DNA of 60,894 nucleotides from an uncultured Clostridium sp. (GTDB lineage Bacteria; Bacillota; Clostridia; Lachnospirales; Lachnospiraceae): positions 1 to 60,894 of the forward strand of contig CAMWYJ010000016.1 of assembly GCA_947178445.1 (NCBI GenBank), in the 5' to 3' direction. Made by a program: the position numbers and the translations under genes. The notes below the pieces were generated by a model. It was not told where the DNA came from, made no database searches, and saw only the letters and a list, made by a program, of their open reading frames with translations. Position 1 is the stretch's first letter, and each line of letters opens with the position of its first letter. This document shows positions 45,674-53,889 of this stretch, piece by piece.

Positions 45674-45862
45674 TCAACCAAAATTACTTTCTGCATCAAT
45701 CCTGTATTCTAACCATTCATAAATCAATCTTGTACCTTCCCTGATTCCTTCAGGCAGCAATGCCCTTGCCACAAGCTTGCTCTCACCATCTTGACTTTCC
45801 ATCTGCTTTAAATGTGCATAGTCACCATCTATTCGTTCTACCACATAGAAAATTGCTTCCAT
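45674..45862 (-). CDS. DUF3006-like small protein
   Basis: 62 residues: AIFYVVERIDGDYAHLKQME at the start and RALLPEGIREGTRLIY in the middle match the DUF3006 pattern (ERxEGxxAVLE ... LPxGxxEGDxL). No signal peptide or TM helix; the role is unknown. AGGAGG precedes the ATG. In other Firmicutes DUF3006 genes often neighbour secreted nucleases or lactamase-fold proteins; none is present here. Confidence 0.75.
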   Translation of the reverse strand: MEAIFYVVERIDGDYAHLKQMESQDGESKLVARALLPEGIREGTRLIYEWLEYRIDAESNFG

Positions 45863-45972
45863 TTCATTCCTCCTGTTATTTCTGTTTTCTTAATTACCCT
45901 ATGCTGTCGTACCGTTTTTCAGAATTTTCTCATTATAAATAACAGTTCTTCGACAATCGGTTCACAGCTAAT

Positions 45973-46179
45973 TTACGATGGGTTTCCGTACTTTTTCTTA
46001 TATTCCTCTACATCTAGCTCATTCCTTGCGAGCTCCGCAAATAAAAGCTTTCCACTGCCTGGTTCCCGGAATCCTACAGTCATCTCACCTGTACAGATAC
46101 TCTTATCCACTTCAATCTTCAGATTTTCACACCCCTCCGGTATCGAAAGAATCCGGCTCTTTTTCTGGAATAATCCCAT
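45973..46179 (-). CDS. small uncharacterised protein
   Basis: 68 residues, no TM helix: GLFQKKSRILSIPEGCENLKI, then KSICTGEMTVGFREPGSGK and ELARNELDVEEYKKKYG. Not recognised. The ATG at 46179 has GAGG seven bases upstream; a GTG at 46185 overlaps that site. It lies about 110 bases from DUF3006 on the same strand, and its promoter must share the intergenic region with the plus-strand gene at 46498. Confidence 0.6.
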   Translation of the reverse strand: MGLFQKKSRILSIPEGCENLKIEVDKSICTGEMTVGFREPGSGKLLFAELARNELDVEEYKKKYGNPS

Positions 46180-46373
46180 ACCCACACCTCAGCTTTACAT
46201 TATCCACGACATAACAACAATGTGAATTGTCTTTAGCCATGAGAAAATCTCTCTTTATAAAATAGAGTTTTGCTTATGGCTGTCTTTCTCTCATATTAAA
46301 AAGATTTCTCCAGTCTGTCAAGCAGTAAAACATTGACAATGGCAAACCGATTGTTTTTTTGATACCAAAGAAA

Positions 46374-46457
46374 TGACAAGAAAAATTGTCATTTCTTCTT
46401 GACAAGTTTTTTTGTCACTGCTATACTACCTACTAGTTATGACAAGGAAATTTGTCA
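46374..46457 (+). promoter_or_regulatory. Promoter flanked by three identical palindromes TGACAA-N6-TTGTCA
   Basis: The palindromes lie at 46374-46391, 46400-46417 and 46440-46457, each with perfect TGACAA and TTGTCA half-sites and a 6-base spacer. The promoter TTGACA (46399-46404), 17-base spacer, TATACT (46422-46427) is overlapped by the middle copy and bracketed by the others. A further imperfect hairpin (AGCCAT ... ATGGCT) lies at about 46237-46284. It should be the control region of the gene starting at 46498, and perhaps of the divergent gene. Confidence 0.75.
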
Positions 46458-46497
46458 TTTTACAAATAATCCGAGGAAAATAACGGAGGTGATTTTT

Positions 46498-46878
46498 TTG
46501 GAAAACTACATATGGATACCCTACTCCATATGGCTGCCCTGTTTCTTTTTGTTCATTATCATTTTCCTGTTCAGAAAAAAACAGCACAATTATATCAGCC
46601 ATCACATCCTGCAACAACAAAAGAAATCAAAAAAGGAGAAAGAAATCATGTTAGAATTTATCAAAATGTTTATCGGCAAAGACTGTATTGTTTACACCCT
46701 CTCCAATGAGAGTGGACTGCCTGGCACCCTGAAAAGCCTTTCAGAGGACGGAACTGCAATCCTGTTAGAAAAAGAAAGCGACCATACCTTGGAAATCGTG
46801 AATCTTGACTATGTAACCCGCATACGGGAATATCCACTGAATAAAAAGGGAAAAAAGAAATCCATTGTATTGGACTAA
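46498..46878 (+). CDS. single-TM protein with C-terminal beta-barrel-like small domain
   Basis: 126 residues starting with TTG, chosen because AACGGAGGTG lies seven bases upstream. Residues 1-30 hold one TM helix (WLPCFFLFIIIFLF), followed by a basic linker (RKKQHNYISHH, QQQKKSKKEKE). The last 76 residues (MLEFIKMFIGKDCIVYT, GLPGTLKSLSEDGTAILLE, LDYVTRIREYPLNKKGKKK) look like a small Sm-like or DUF6897-type domain; an internal ATG at 46648 with GGAG could make this part alone. Function unknown. It sits behind three operator palindromes. Confidence 0.65.
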   Translation: MENYIWIPYSIWLPCFFLFIIIFLFRKKQHNYISHHILQQQKKSKKEKEIMLEFIKMFIGKDCIVYTLSNESGLPGTLKSLSEDGTAILLEKESDHTLEIVNLDYVTRIREYPLNKKGKKKSIVLD

Positions 46879-46906
46879 CAAAAATGCAGCTTAAACAATT
46901 TTACTT
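46876..46906. repeat. Left copy of a direct repeat flanking 46.9-53.6 kb
   Basis: 31 bases beginning TAACAAAAATGCAGCTTAA and ending ACAATTTTACTT. The TAA is the stop of the previous gene. The same sequence recurs at 53562-53613 in the same orientation. Confidence 0.7.
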
Positions 46907-46924
46907 CTTCTTAGAGAATTTGTT

Positions 46925-48049
46925 TCAGTCCGGAAATGTAATAGTTATTCTTACGCCTTCCCCTTCCTCCTGTGATTCATACCGAAGGGTTCCCCGGTGC
47001 AGCTTTACAATCTCATGGCAAAGAGAAACTCCAAGGCCTTTCCCCTGAATTCTATCCTTTGGTATGGCACGGTTTCCGTTCAGCAGTCTTAGCATGGCTT
47101 TATCGATATAATCATCTTCATTACATATATTGATTTCACCGCCATGTGCAGTAATTGTAATTTTTTCACCTGCCCTTCGGGTATTGGATAACAGATTCAT
47201 AAACAGGCAAAGCAGCAGCGTTTCATCACCTATTATAGTATCCATTGTATTATCAATGATAACAGACGGATAGTGCGCCTTTACCTTTTCAAAAAAAGCC
47301 ACTGCATCTATCTTTTCCAGTGAAATCTTTCCGTCCTTTATATGCTCCATAACTAGCAGCCGCTCAATCACTTCGTTAATATATCCCGTCTCCTCGTTAA
47401 TCCTGGCACAGGCATATTGGATATCCTCTTCACTTACCTTCCCGAATAAAATATACTGCGCATAGCCCTGTATGCTCGTTAAGGGAGTCCGCAGCTCATG
47501 GGCAATGTTATTGATGGGATAATATATTTTTTTCATTACAAAATATAAGATTGCGGCAATGATCAAAGAGATAAATGTACTGATGACAAGAAGCAAATAG
47601 CTTTGCCTTTGATGATTTTTATACAAGTCATCTACCTTCTCAGCATAGTAAACAGAAACTTTCTCTATATCCTGATACATAAAGGTATCTGCAAAACAAA
47701 GATAGCGTCCGTCCACTGCTCTAAGCATCTGAACCTTTCCCTCTGACAGAGATGGTGCCTCGAACACCGGCAGCGAATCCGTCACCGCCTCCTGTCCTTT
47801 ATAGACAGCAAAAAAAATCCCCTGCTTCTCCAATACCTCGCTATAAAGCTTTAATTTTTTATGTTCCCCGTCTTCATTTAACAGGCTTTTAACCGAATAT
47901 AGAATGCTCTGTTCGGTCTGCATTCCCTGTTCACAGACCCTTTCCAGATTAAACCGAAAGGAATAATTCAAGACAAAAAGCATGCTTCCATATAGGACAA
48001 GTAAAATGATTGTCATTGTCAATACATAGTTTTTTTCCCACAGCCTCAT
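46925..48049 (-). CDS. sensor histidine kinase
   Basis: 374 residues: two TM helices (about 9-30 and 150-172) with an extracytoplasmic sensor of about 115 residues, then the H-box IAHELRTPLTSIQGY, the N-box LFMNLLSNTRRAG and the G-box GKGLGVSLCHEIV. There is no clear HAMP between TM2 and the H-box. The start at 48049 (RLWEKNYVL) follows GGAG and is one base from the regulator's stop; a longer frame to 48184 overlaps the regulator gene and reads as out-of-family sequence. Stimulus unknown. Confidence 0.92.
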   Translation of the reverse strand: MRLWEKNYVLTMTIILLVLYGSMLFVLNYSFRFNLERVCEQGMQTEQSILYSVKSLLNEDGEHKKLKLYSEVLEKQGIFFAVYKGQEAVTDSLPVFEAPSLSEGKVQMLRAVDGRYLCFADTFMYQDIEKVSVYYAEKVDDLYKNHQRQSYLLLVISTFISLIIAAILYFVMKKIYYPINNIAHELRTPLTSIQGYAQYILFGKVSEEDIQYACARINEETGYINEVIERLLVMEHIKDGKISLEKIDAVAFFEKVKAHYPSVIIDNTMDTIIGDETLLLCLFMNLLSNTRRAGEKITITAHGGEINICNEDDYIDKAMLRLLNGNRAIPKDRIQGKGLGVSLCHEIVKLHRGTLRYESQEEGEGVRITITFPD

Positions 48050-48050
48050 T

Positions 48051-48698
48051 TTAAATCTCCAGTCTGTACCCAATTTTATAGATTGTTTTAATATTATCTT
48101 CACATTGCAGCTTCTTCCGCAGCCTCTGGATATGTACATCCACCGTCCGCTCTTCCCCGTCATAATCCCAGCCCCAGGCTGCATTTAACAGTTGTTCCCT
48201 TGTCAATGTAACATTCTTATTCACAATCAGTGCCTTTAGCAGTTCAAATTCCTGCTTCGTCACCTCTATCTCCCTCTCCTCACGGTACACCTTGCATTTT
48301 CCAAAATCCACCTTCACCTGACCAAAGCAAACTATATTATCTGCTTTTCCAAACCGTCTCAGTACAACATTCACTCTGGCAACCAGCTCCTGAAAGTCAA
48401 ACGGTTTTACAATGTAATCCTCCGCCCCGCCATTTAATCCCTTAATGCGGTCATTTATTTCATTTCTTGCCGTGACATAAATGACAGGTATTCCATTTAT
48501 AAACTTTATGATATCAAACCCATCTATATCCGGTAAGTTGATATCCAAAAGAATTAAGTCAGGCTGCTCCTTTTTTACAGCACAAAGTGCCTCACTGCCC
48601 GTAAAGGCAGCAAGGCAGTCATGTCCTGTCACAGTGAGACAACGTACCATTAATTCATTGATTGATTTATCGTCTTCCACGATTAAAATTCTTGCCAT
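48051..48698 (-). CDS. OmpR/PhoB-family response regulator
   Basis: 215 residues. Receiver domain with acidic residues VEDD, phospho-acceptor in LILLDINLPDIDG, conserved Thr in VTARN and Lys in IVKPFDFQEL; a winged-helix DNA-binding domain ends with TVDVHIQRLRKKL and TIYKIGYRLEI. The start at 48698 (ARILIVEDD) follows GGAG at 8 bases. It lies between the small exported protein upstream and the kinase downstream with tiny gaps, so the three form an operon. Confidence 0.93.
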   Translation of the reverse strand: MARILIVEDDKSINELMVRCLTVTGHDCLAAFTGSEALCAVKKEQPDLILLDINLPDIDGFDIIKFINGIPVIYVTARNEINDRIKGLNGGAEDYIVKPFDFQELVARVNVVLRRFGKADNIVCFGQVKVDFGKCKVYREEREIEVTKQEFELLKALIVNKNVTLTREQLLNAAWGWDYDGEERTVDVHIQRLRKKLQCEDNIKTIYKIGYRLEI

Positions 48699-48711
48699 TT
48701 CATCTGCTCCA

Positions 48712-49185
48712 TCAGTCCTTCGGATGATCGGATTTACCGTATACCTCCTGGTCAATCTCAACAATCTGATCCTCCGTTAAATCACTCACCTCTGCCATTT
48801 TCACATCAATTCCGGCTTCCCCGCATACCCGGATAATGGCTTCTTTTGCACATTTTGCAGCATTCACATCATTGATGATATTTTCCAAAGAAGCATCACC
48901 GTAACCATTCTTTGCATATTCCTGCAGCAATGGTTTGTCTGCCATCTCTTCCAAAATATACTCTGCCATTTGCCGGCTTATCGCAAGCTGTTCCGCCTTT
49001 TCCATTTCTTCTATATTCCCGTCATCCTCAAGCTTTTCCTCTGAATTCCCCTTCCCTGATGATGCCAGTACCACCCTTTCTGTGCTGTACCTCGCATAAA
49101 TATTCCCCAGCATAAATGCGCCGGCAAAAAATAAAATAAGCGCACCCGTCATAATAATGCTTCTGTATTTTTTTACAACATCCAT
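48712..49185 (-). CDS. uncharacterised anchored protein of the two-component operon
   Basis: 157 residues: one TM helix near the N-terminus (RSIIMTGALILFFAGAFMLG), an acidic linker, then a mostly helical soluble part (EQLAISRQMAEYILEEM, AKCAKEAIIRVCGEAGIDVKM). No family was recognised. The start at 49185 follows AAGGAAG; a more distant ATG at 49248 has no ribosome binding site. It is 13 bases ahead of the response regulator and just downstream of a good promoter. It may be a sensor partner on the outer side of the membrane (inference). Confidence 0.72.
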   Translation of the reverse strand: MDVVKKYRSIIMTGALILFFAGAFMLGNIYARYSTERVVLASSGKGNSEEKLEDDGNIEEMEKAEQLAISRQMAEYILEEMADKPLLQEYAKNGYGDASLENIINDVNAAKCAKEAIIRVCGEAGIDVKMAEVSDLTEDQIVEIDQEVYGKSDHPKD

Positions 49186-49263
49186 ATTATTTCTTCCTTC
49201 TGTCATATAACTTTCTAAATGAAATGAATCAAATTGCCATTTACTCACTCTGAACCTTAACTA

Positions 49264-49292
49264 ATTATAGTATTGATGTCTTCTTTTTACAA
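49264..49292 (-). promoter_or_regulatory. Promoter of the two-component operon
   Basis: On the minus strand TTGTAA (49292-49287), 17-base spacer, TATAAT (49269-49264), 80 bases before the first start. Confidence 0.7.
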
Positions 49293-49323
49293 GTCTCCAT
49301 AAGAACAGTTTTGGAAAGCCTTT

Positions 49324-51489
49324 TTATTCATTCAGATACAAATTTATTTTCCTGCAGGCTTCCTTTGCCGCTTCCTCTTCCGACTGCCTGCCCTTAGCAA
49401 CGGCCGGCACCTCTCCCATAATGATTCTGAAAATCTGATGGTCTTCCCCTGTGACACAGATTGCGTGTTCCAAATCCTCCATCCATTTTTGAATACCATC
49501 ATCTGATAATTTACTAAACTCTAGTTCTCTTGTTTCACCACTCTCCGTGCGGATCTCTATTGTCTCAGATGCCAAACCTTCTAATTTTTCCCGCATGATA
49601 TCCCGACTGACTGACAGACCGGAATACTCCACCTCCTGTTGAACATCATCCGATAATGCATACGAAATAAAATCCTTTGCCAGTTCATCATCTGTATTTT
49701 TCTTCAATATCCCTAATGACAGCATTGGAACACAGACAATTTTTCCTTCTTTTTCAAGTAATTTATTCTCAAAATTGTTCTGCCGTAAAGCCTCCAATTT
49801 TTTTAAATCCTCAAAATAACAAATATAATCCAATGCAGTCTGAAATTCACCGGTTATAACAAAATCAAAGTTACCATATCCTGACGGAAGCAGCGAAATA
49901 TTATCAAACCCCTTTCCCGCTTCTTCCACCTCTTTCATATCCTCCAGCGCATATATTCTGTTTACTGCTGCATAAAATTCTGCAATTTTGCCAGAGTCCG
50001 GTACGTCCGTTTCCTTCACAAAATCTGTCACATACAACCGATATAACATCGAAACGACCTGATCATAGCTCCATTTTTCATAAACCGGCACATCTCCGTT
50101 TTGTGCACATAAGTCTATATATGCCAGAAAATCCTGTATCGCATCCACATCTCCGATTTTCTTCAGCGATGTGATATTCATCATGGAAAAAAATAACGGA
50201 ATTCCATATTGTCTGTCGTCTACACGATAGGTACACAATACATTTTCAAATAGATTTTTATCCGCTGCCTGACTCGATGCAAACGAAGACATATCCTCCA
50301 ATAACCCCTGCTCCATATATTTTTCATATGGCAGTCCATCTAAAAGAATGATATCCGGTCCGGAATTACTCACCAGACTGCTATTTAAAAGCATGATTGC
50401 ATCCTCCCGTTTTGTATTTTCATCCTCCATGCCTATCTCCAATACCACATCTACCCCCGGATTCTTCTTTTGATACATCTGTACAATCTGCTGAAAAGAC
50501 AGATCATTTTCCAGTGCATATATTTTTAAGGTTTTCTTGTTATTTTTTGTGTTCACTAGTTCAAATTCCGCTAAAATACTATGCTCCTCTTTTTGTGCCA
50601 GCATGATAACCCGGTCATCATCCGTCATCACAAATTTCTGTAAAGATGTATCTTCTCCACCAATGGACGTTTTTATCTTTTTTATAATCGTCTGTATCTT
50701 ATTTCCTTCAAATTTCACAATTTGCTGCTCATCTGCAATATAGATAATTGGATTTCCCTCCCGAAAAAAAACAGAAAATCCCGTATTCCATCCCAAGCTT
50801 TCTTTTTTCAGATAATCCTTTAAGTTTCGGACTGCCTCCCCCTCTAAATTTTCTACTTTACCTGCTATATCACAGCTTTTTATCCCCTGCTCTGTCAGAG
50901 CATATATTTGTTTCTCTGTCACACAATAGGACAGCATTCTTTCTTTCGACAGATCTGTCTTTTTCATATCACCGGAAATGATATCAACCAGATACTTCTC
51001 TTCCTCCATCGTTACACCAAAAGCCATATTATCTGAAATATATTCAATCGCTGTGACTCCTGAATCCTTTATTTTTTCAACAACATCTGATTCCAGCGGC
51101 TTTACCATCCCATCAAAATTAAAATAATATATCTGGATACTATCCGGATACCAAACCGTAATCAGTCCTTCTTCATTTTCTGTCAAATCAATAAAAACGT
51201 CCTCCACTGTATCCTTATTTTTTAATACTTCACTTAAATCCAACACTTTCTTCCATGCCGCTTTCTTATCCTCTGACTCCCATATTCCTATCTGGGATTT
51301 GCTTTCATCCATTCCGGCTATTTGCAGGCTCCCGTTCTTCGCATTGACAGCATCTGTAACATAGCATATGTCTTCTCCTGTATTTACCTCTGTTTCTTTG
51401 TACTCTTTTTGATTAATGGAATTACATGCACACAGATTCAGAATGATGCAGGCTCCAAGCGTCAGCATATATTTTCTCCAAGATTTCAT
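49324..51489 (-). CDS. lipoprotein with C-terminal family 1 solute-binding domain
   Basis: 721 residues. Lipobox near residue 22 (IILNLCAC). About 300 beta-rich residues follow (IWESEDKKAAWKKVLDL, MLSYCVTEKQIYALTEQG), possibly a propeller. From about 320 the pattern is that of an ABC sugar-binding protein: LKIYALENDLSFQQIVQMYQ, DIILLDGLPYEKYMEQGLLE and DDRQYGIPLFFSMM. No permease or ATPase gene is adjacent, so it is not evident that it serves import; it may be a sensor or scaffold. AGGAGG lies 5 bases before the start at 51489. Confidence 0.8.
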   Translation of the reverse strand: MKSWRKYMLTLGACIILNLCACNSINQKEYKETEVNTGEDICYVTDAVNAKNGSLQIAGMDESKSQIGIWESEDKKAAWKKVLDLSEVLKNKDTVEDVFIDLTENEEGLITVWYPDSIQIYYFNFDGMVKPLESDVVEKIKDSGVTAIEYISDNMAFGVTMEEEKYLVDIISGDMKKTDLSKERMLSYCVTEKQIYALTEQGIKSCDIAGKVENLEGEAVRNLKDYLKKESLGWNTGFSVFFREGNPIIYIADEQQIVKFEGNKIQTIIKKIKTSIGGEDTSLQKFVMTDDDRVIMLAQKEEHSILAEFELVNTKNNKKTLKIYALENDLSFQQIVQMYQKKNPGVDVVLEIGMEDENTKREDAIMLLNSSLVSNSGPDIILLDGLPYEKYMEQGLLEDMSSFASSQAADKNLFENVLCTYRVDDRQYGIPLFFSMMNITSLKKIGDVDAIQDFLAYIDLCAQNGDVPVYEKWSYDQVVSMLYRLYVTDFVKETDVPDSGKIAEFYAAVNRIYALEDMKEVEEAGKGFDNISLLPSGYGNFDFVITGEFQTALDYICYFEDLKKLEALRQNNFENKLLEKEGKIVCVPMLSLGILKKNTDDELAKDFISYALSDDVQQEVEYSGLSVSRDIMREKLEGLASETIEIRTESGETRELEFSKLSDDGIQKWMEDLEHAICVTGEDHQIFRIIMGEVPAVAKGRQSEEEAAKEACRKINLYLNE

Positions 51490-51671
51490 TTTATCCTCCT
51501 CTTCTTTCACAATATACGATTTACAATAATGCAGGGAAAACTTCATTATTGTTTCAACCCAGCATCATTTTGTTACCGTATTATCATATCAGCCACTTGT
51601 TGCAGAGTTATTACAGATTTTCAGAAATTATCATTTTTTCAATGCAATTTAAATCTTCCAGCATATCAGAT

Positions 51672-51716
51672 AAAAAAAAATATCATAAGCAAGGAAATAT
51701 TTCCCTGCTTATGATA
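51672..51716 (-). terminator. Terminator of the Na/Pi transporter gene
   Basis: On the minus strand ATCATAAGCAGGGAAATATT continues as the complementary arm TCCTTGCTTATGAT, then a run of nine Ts with one A. It separates the transporter from the solute-binding-like gene, whose promoter must lie in 51490-51671. Confidence 0.9.
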
Positions 51717-51778
51717 CATAACACAATTACAATACTATTCTTGTTATAATCAGCCTTTAACCCTTTCCTACACCAAAC

Positions 51779-53473
51779 TTACGAAATCGAAACCCTGCCA
51801 TGCTGCTCCGACAGATATTTCAGATACGCATCCTCTGTAACAGATTCGGTAATATTACTGCAATTCTCCCCAATCTTTTCCATACTGTGGAATATATTTG
51901 CAAAAATGTTGGTAAACTCCGGCTTGCATTTTCCCTCTTTAATACGTTTCTTGTGATTCTTACGCACATTTTTCTCAAGCTTTGCAATCCTCTTTAACGA
52001 CTGTGCAGCATCTGCCGCAGCGGCTTTATCCCCATACCGGATTAAATCTACAGATTTCATATACATATCTGCAACAATTCCGAAGCTCTCCTCTATCTCC
52101 ACCATTGCCTTGTTAGAAAATTCGAATTCCTTCCGCTCTTTTTCCTTTGCACTTTCCAAAAGCTCCTTCATACATCTGCTGATTCGTTCCAAATCCTCTA
52201 CAATATAGATAATCTCCGTTGTATGGGCTGCCTGCTCCTCATTCATATTTCCCGATGAAAATAGTCCGATCAGATAGTTATAAATATTTCCATGCATATC
52301 ACTGACCTTTCCGGCAGTTCCGTCAGCCTTATCTAGATTCTCCTTTCCTCCCTCCAGCATTGCTTTTTTTATATCCGATAAAAATCCCTCTAACTGCTTT
52401 GTATACTCTACGATTTCCCTGGAAACCAGATGCAGGGCAACCACCGGCTGGTTCATCACATTGACATCGAGAAACTGCGGACGGACATTCTCCCCATCCT
52501 TCTGATCCGGTAAAATCCACATAACAATTTTCACCATCAGCCAGATCAACGGAATCCAGATAACGGTATTGACAACATTGAATACCGTATGCGCATTTGC
52601 GATCTGCCTTGAAATCACCTCCACCTCTATTCCCTTGGGTGAAAGAAATATAATCAGCTTTGCAAACCACGAAATGATAAAAAGAAACAGAATAGAGCCT
52701 GTTATATTGAATACACTGTGGGCAACTGCCGTACGCTTTGCATTTCTGGTCTGCCCGATACAGGCCAATAGCGCAGTAATCGTAGTTCCAATATTGCTTC
52801 CCAGTAAAATTGGAATTGCCCCCTGCACTCCTAAAATGGAGGACACCCCATCCGGTCCGGTCTGTGATGCAAAATTCTGCAATACTGCAATGACAGCAGA
52901 CGAACTCTGCACAATTACAGTCATCACCACACCTAGTAAAAGACCCAGCACCGGAATATCTGCCACTTTTCCGATTAAGTCCAGAAATACCGGACTGGAA
53001 GCTAATGGTTTCATGGTATTTCCCATAATCTGAATTCCGATAAATAATATGCCAAACCCAAAAATGGTATTACCGATAGATTTGACCACCTCTTTCTTTG
53101 CAATAAAGGTAATGAAAAAACCGATACATATAATGGGATAAATATAATCACTAATGTGAAACGCGATAATCTGTGCCGTAATCGTTGTCCCGATATTGGC
53201 ACCCATAATAATCGATATTGCCTGAGGCAGGTTCATAAGACCTGCACTGACAAAACCGATTACCATAACGGTTGTGGCACTGCTGCTTTGCAATACCGTT
53301 GTAGTAAGCGCACCAGCCAAAACCCCCATCACCGAATTTTTTGTCAGCAAACCTAAAATATACTTCATCCGTTCCCCTGCTGCCTTTTGCAGACCGTCAC
53401 TCATCATTTCCATTCCAAACAGAAAAAGCGCCAAACCACCAAATAAACCAAATAATGTGTTCACTGCTTCCAT
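51779..53473 (-). CDS. Na/Pi cotransporter family protein with PhoU-like tail
   Basis: 564 residues: an N-terminal membrane part with two inverted Na/Pi repeats, each with the QSSS motif (TTVLQSSSATTVMVIGFVSAG and MTVIVQSSSAVIAVLQNF), and a cytoplasmic PhoU-like helical domain (about 340-560; IEYTKQLEGFLSD... is part of it). It moves phosphate or a related anion with sodium. GAGGTG precedes the start. It stands alone and is not linked to pst genes. Confidence 0.93.
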   Translation of the reverse strand: MEAVNTLFGLFGGLALFLFGMEMMSDGLQKAAGERMKYILGLLTKNSVMGVLAGALTTTVLQSSSATTVMVIGFVSAGLMNLPQAISIIMGANIGTTITAQIIAFHISDYIYPIICIGFFITFIAKKEVVKSIGNTIFGFGILFIGIQIMGNTMKPLASSPVFLDLIGKVADIPVLGLLLGVVMTVIVQSSSAVIAVLQNFASQTGPDGVSSILGVQGAIPILLGSNIGTTITALLACIGQTRNAKRTAVAHSVFNITGSILFLFIISWFAKLIIFLSPKGIEVEVISRQIANAHTVFNVVNTVIWIPLIWLMVKIVMWILPDQKDGENVRPQFLDVNVMNQPVVALHLVSREIVEYTKQLEGFLSDIKKAMLEGGKENLDKADGTAGKVSDMHGNIYNYLIGLFSSGNMNEEQAAHTTEIIYIVEDLERISRCMKELLESAKEKERKEFEFSNKAMVEIEESFGIVADMYMKSVDLIRYGDKAAAADAAQSLKRIAKLEKNVRKNHKKRIKEGKCKPEFTNIFANIFHSMEKIGENCSNITESVTEDAYLKYLSEQHGRVSIS

Positions 53474-53561
53474 CTTTACACCTCATACGCTTTCCCGTGC
53501 ATCTTTTACACACGTTCTTATCTAATATATTTCTCTTTTTTTCCTATTTAATGTATAAGAT

Positions 53562-53613
53562 TAACAAAAATGCAGCTTAAACAGTGCTGAATGCAGCTTA
53601 GACAATTTTACTT
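53562..53613. repeat. Right copy of the direct repeat, internally duplicated
   Basis: The first 22 bases equal the left copy (46876-46897). Then GTGCTG is inserted and the ATGCAGCTTA segment is repeated, ending TAGACAATTTTACTT (53599-53613) with one difference from the left copy. Confidence 0.7.
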
Positions 53614-53654
53614 TTCATTTTTCTCTTCACCATGTACGATACAAACAGGTGATC

Positions 53655-53842
53655 GCGAAACTCTGTTTTCGTTAACATCCGTTGTACAATATAGACAAAT
53701 CAACGCAGGCACGCTTGCGCTGCTTGTCGCTCGCAACGGTGCTAAGCAATGTAACACTATGCAAGCACCGGCGGCTCCAAAGCACCTAGCTTATGATATT
53801 GTCTATATTGCACAACTAGGTTTTGGAAATAAGGAGTTTCGC
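53655..53842. repeat. 188-bp structured element with nested inverted repeats
   Basis: Outer arms GCGAAACTC (53655-53663) and GAGTTTCGC (53834-53842); inner arms TTGTACAATATAGACAA (53682-53698) and TTGTCTATATTGCACAA (53799-53815, one mismatch); and a central GC-rich hairpin (CGGTGCT ... AGCACCG). It is non-coding. The outer-arm sequence, extended by AATT, also occurs at 629-684. The rest of 53614-53889 is empty except for the ribosome binding site of the next gene. Confidence 0.65.
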
Positions 53843-53889
53843 AATTGCCTATATGATACTAAAAGAAACAGAACAGGAGGAAAACATAT

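Noticed and set aside
46237..46284. Imperfect hairpin as attenuator of the gene at 46498
   Set aside because: It lies upstream of the mapped-looking promoter (46399-46427), so it would not be in that transcript; it could belong to the divergent gene but has no T-run.
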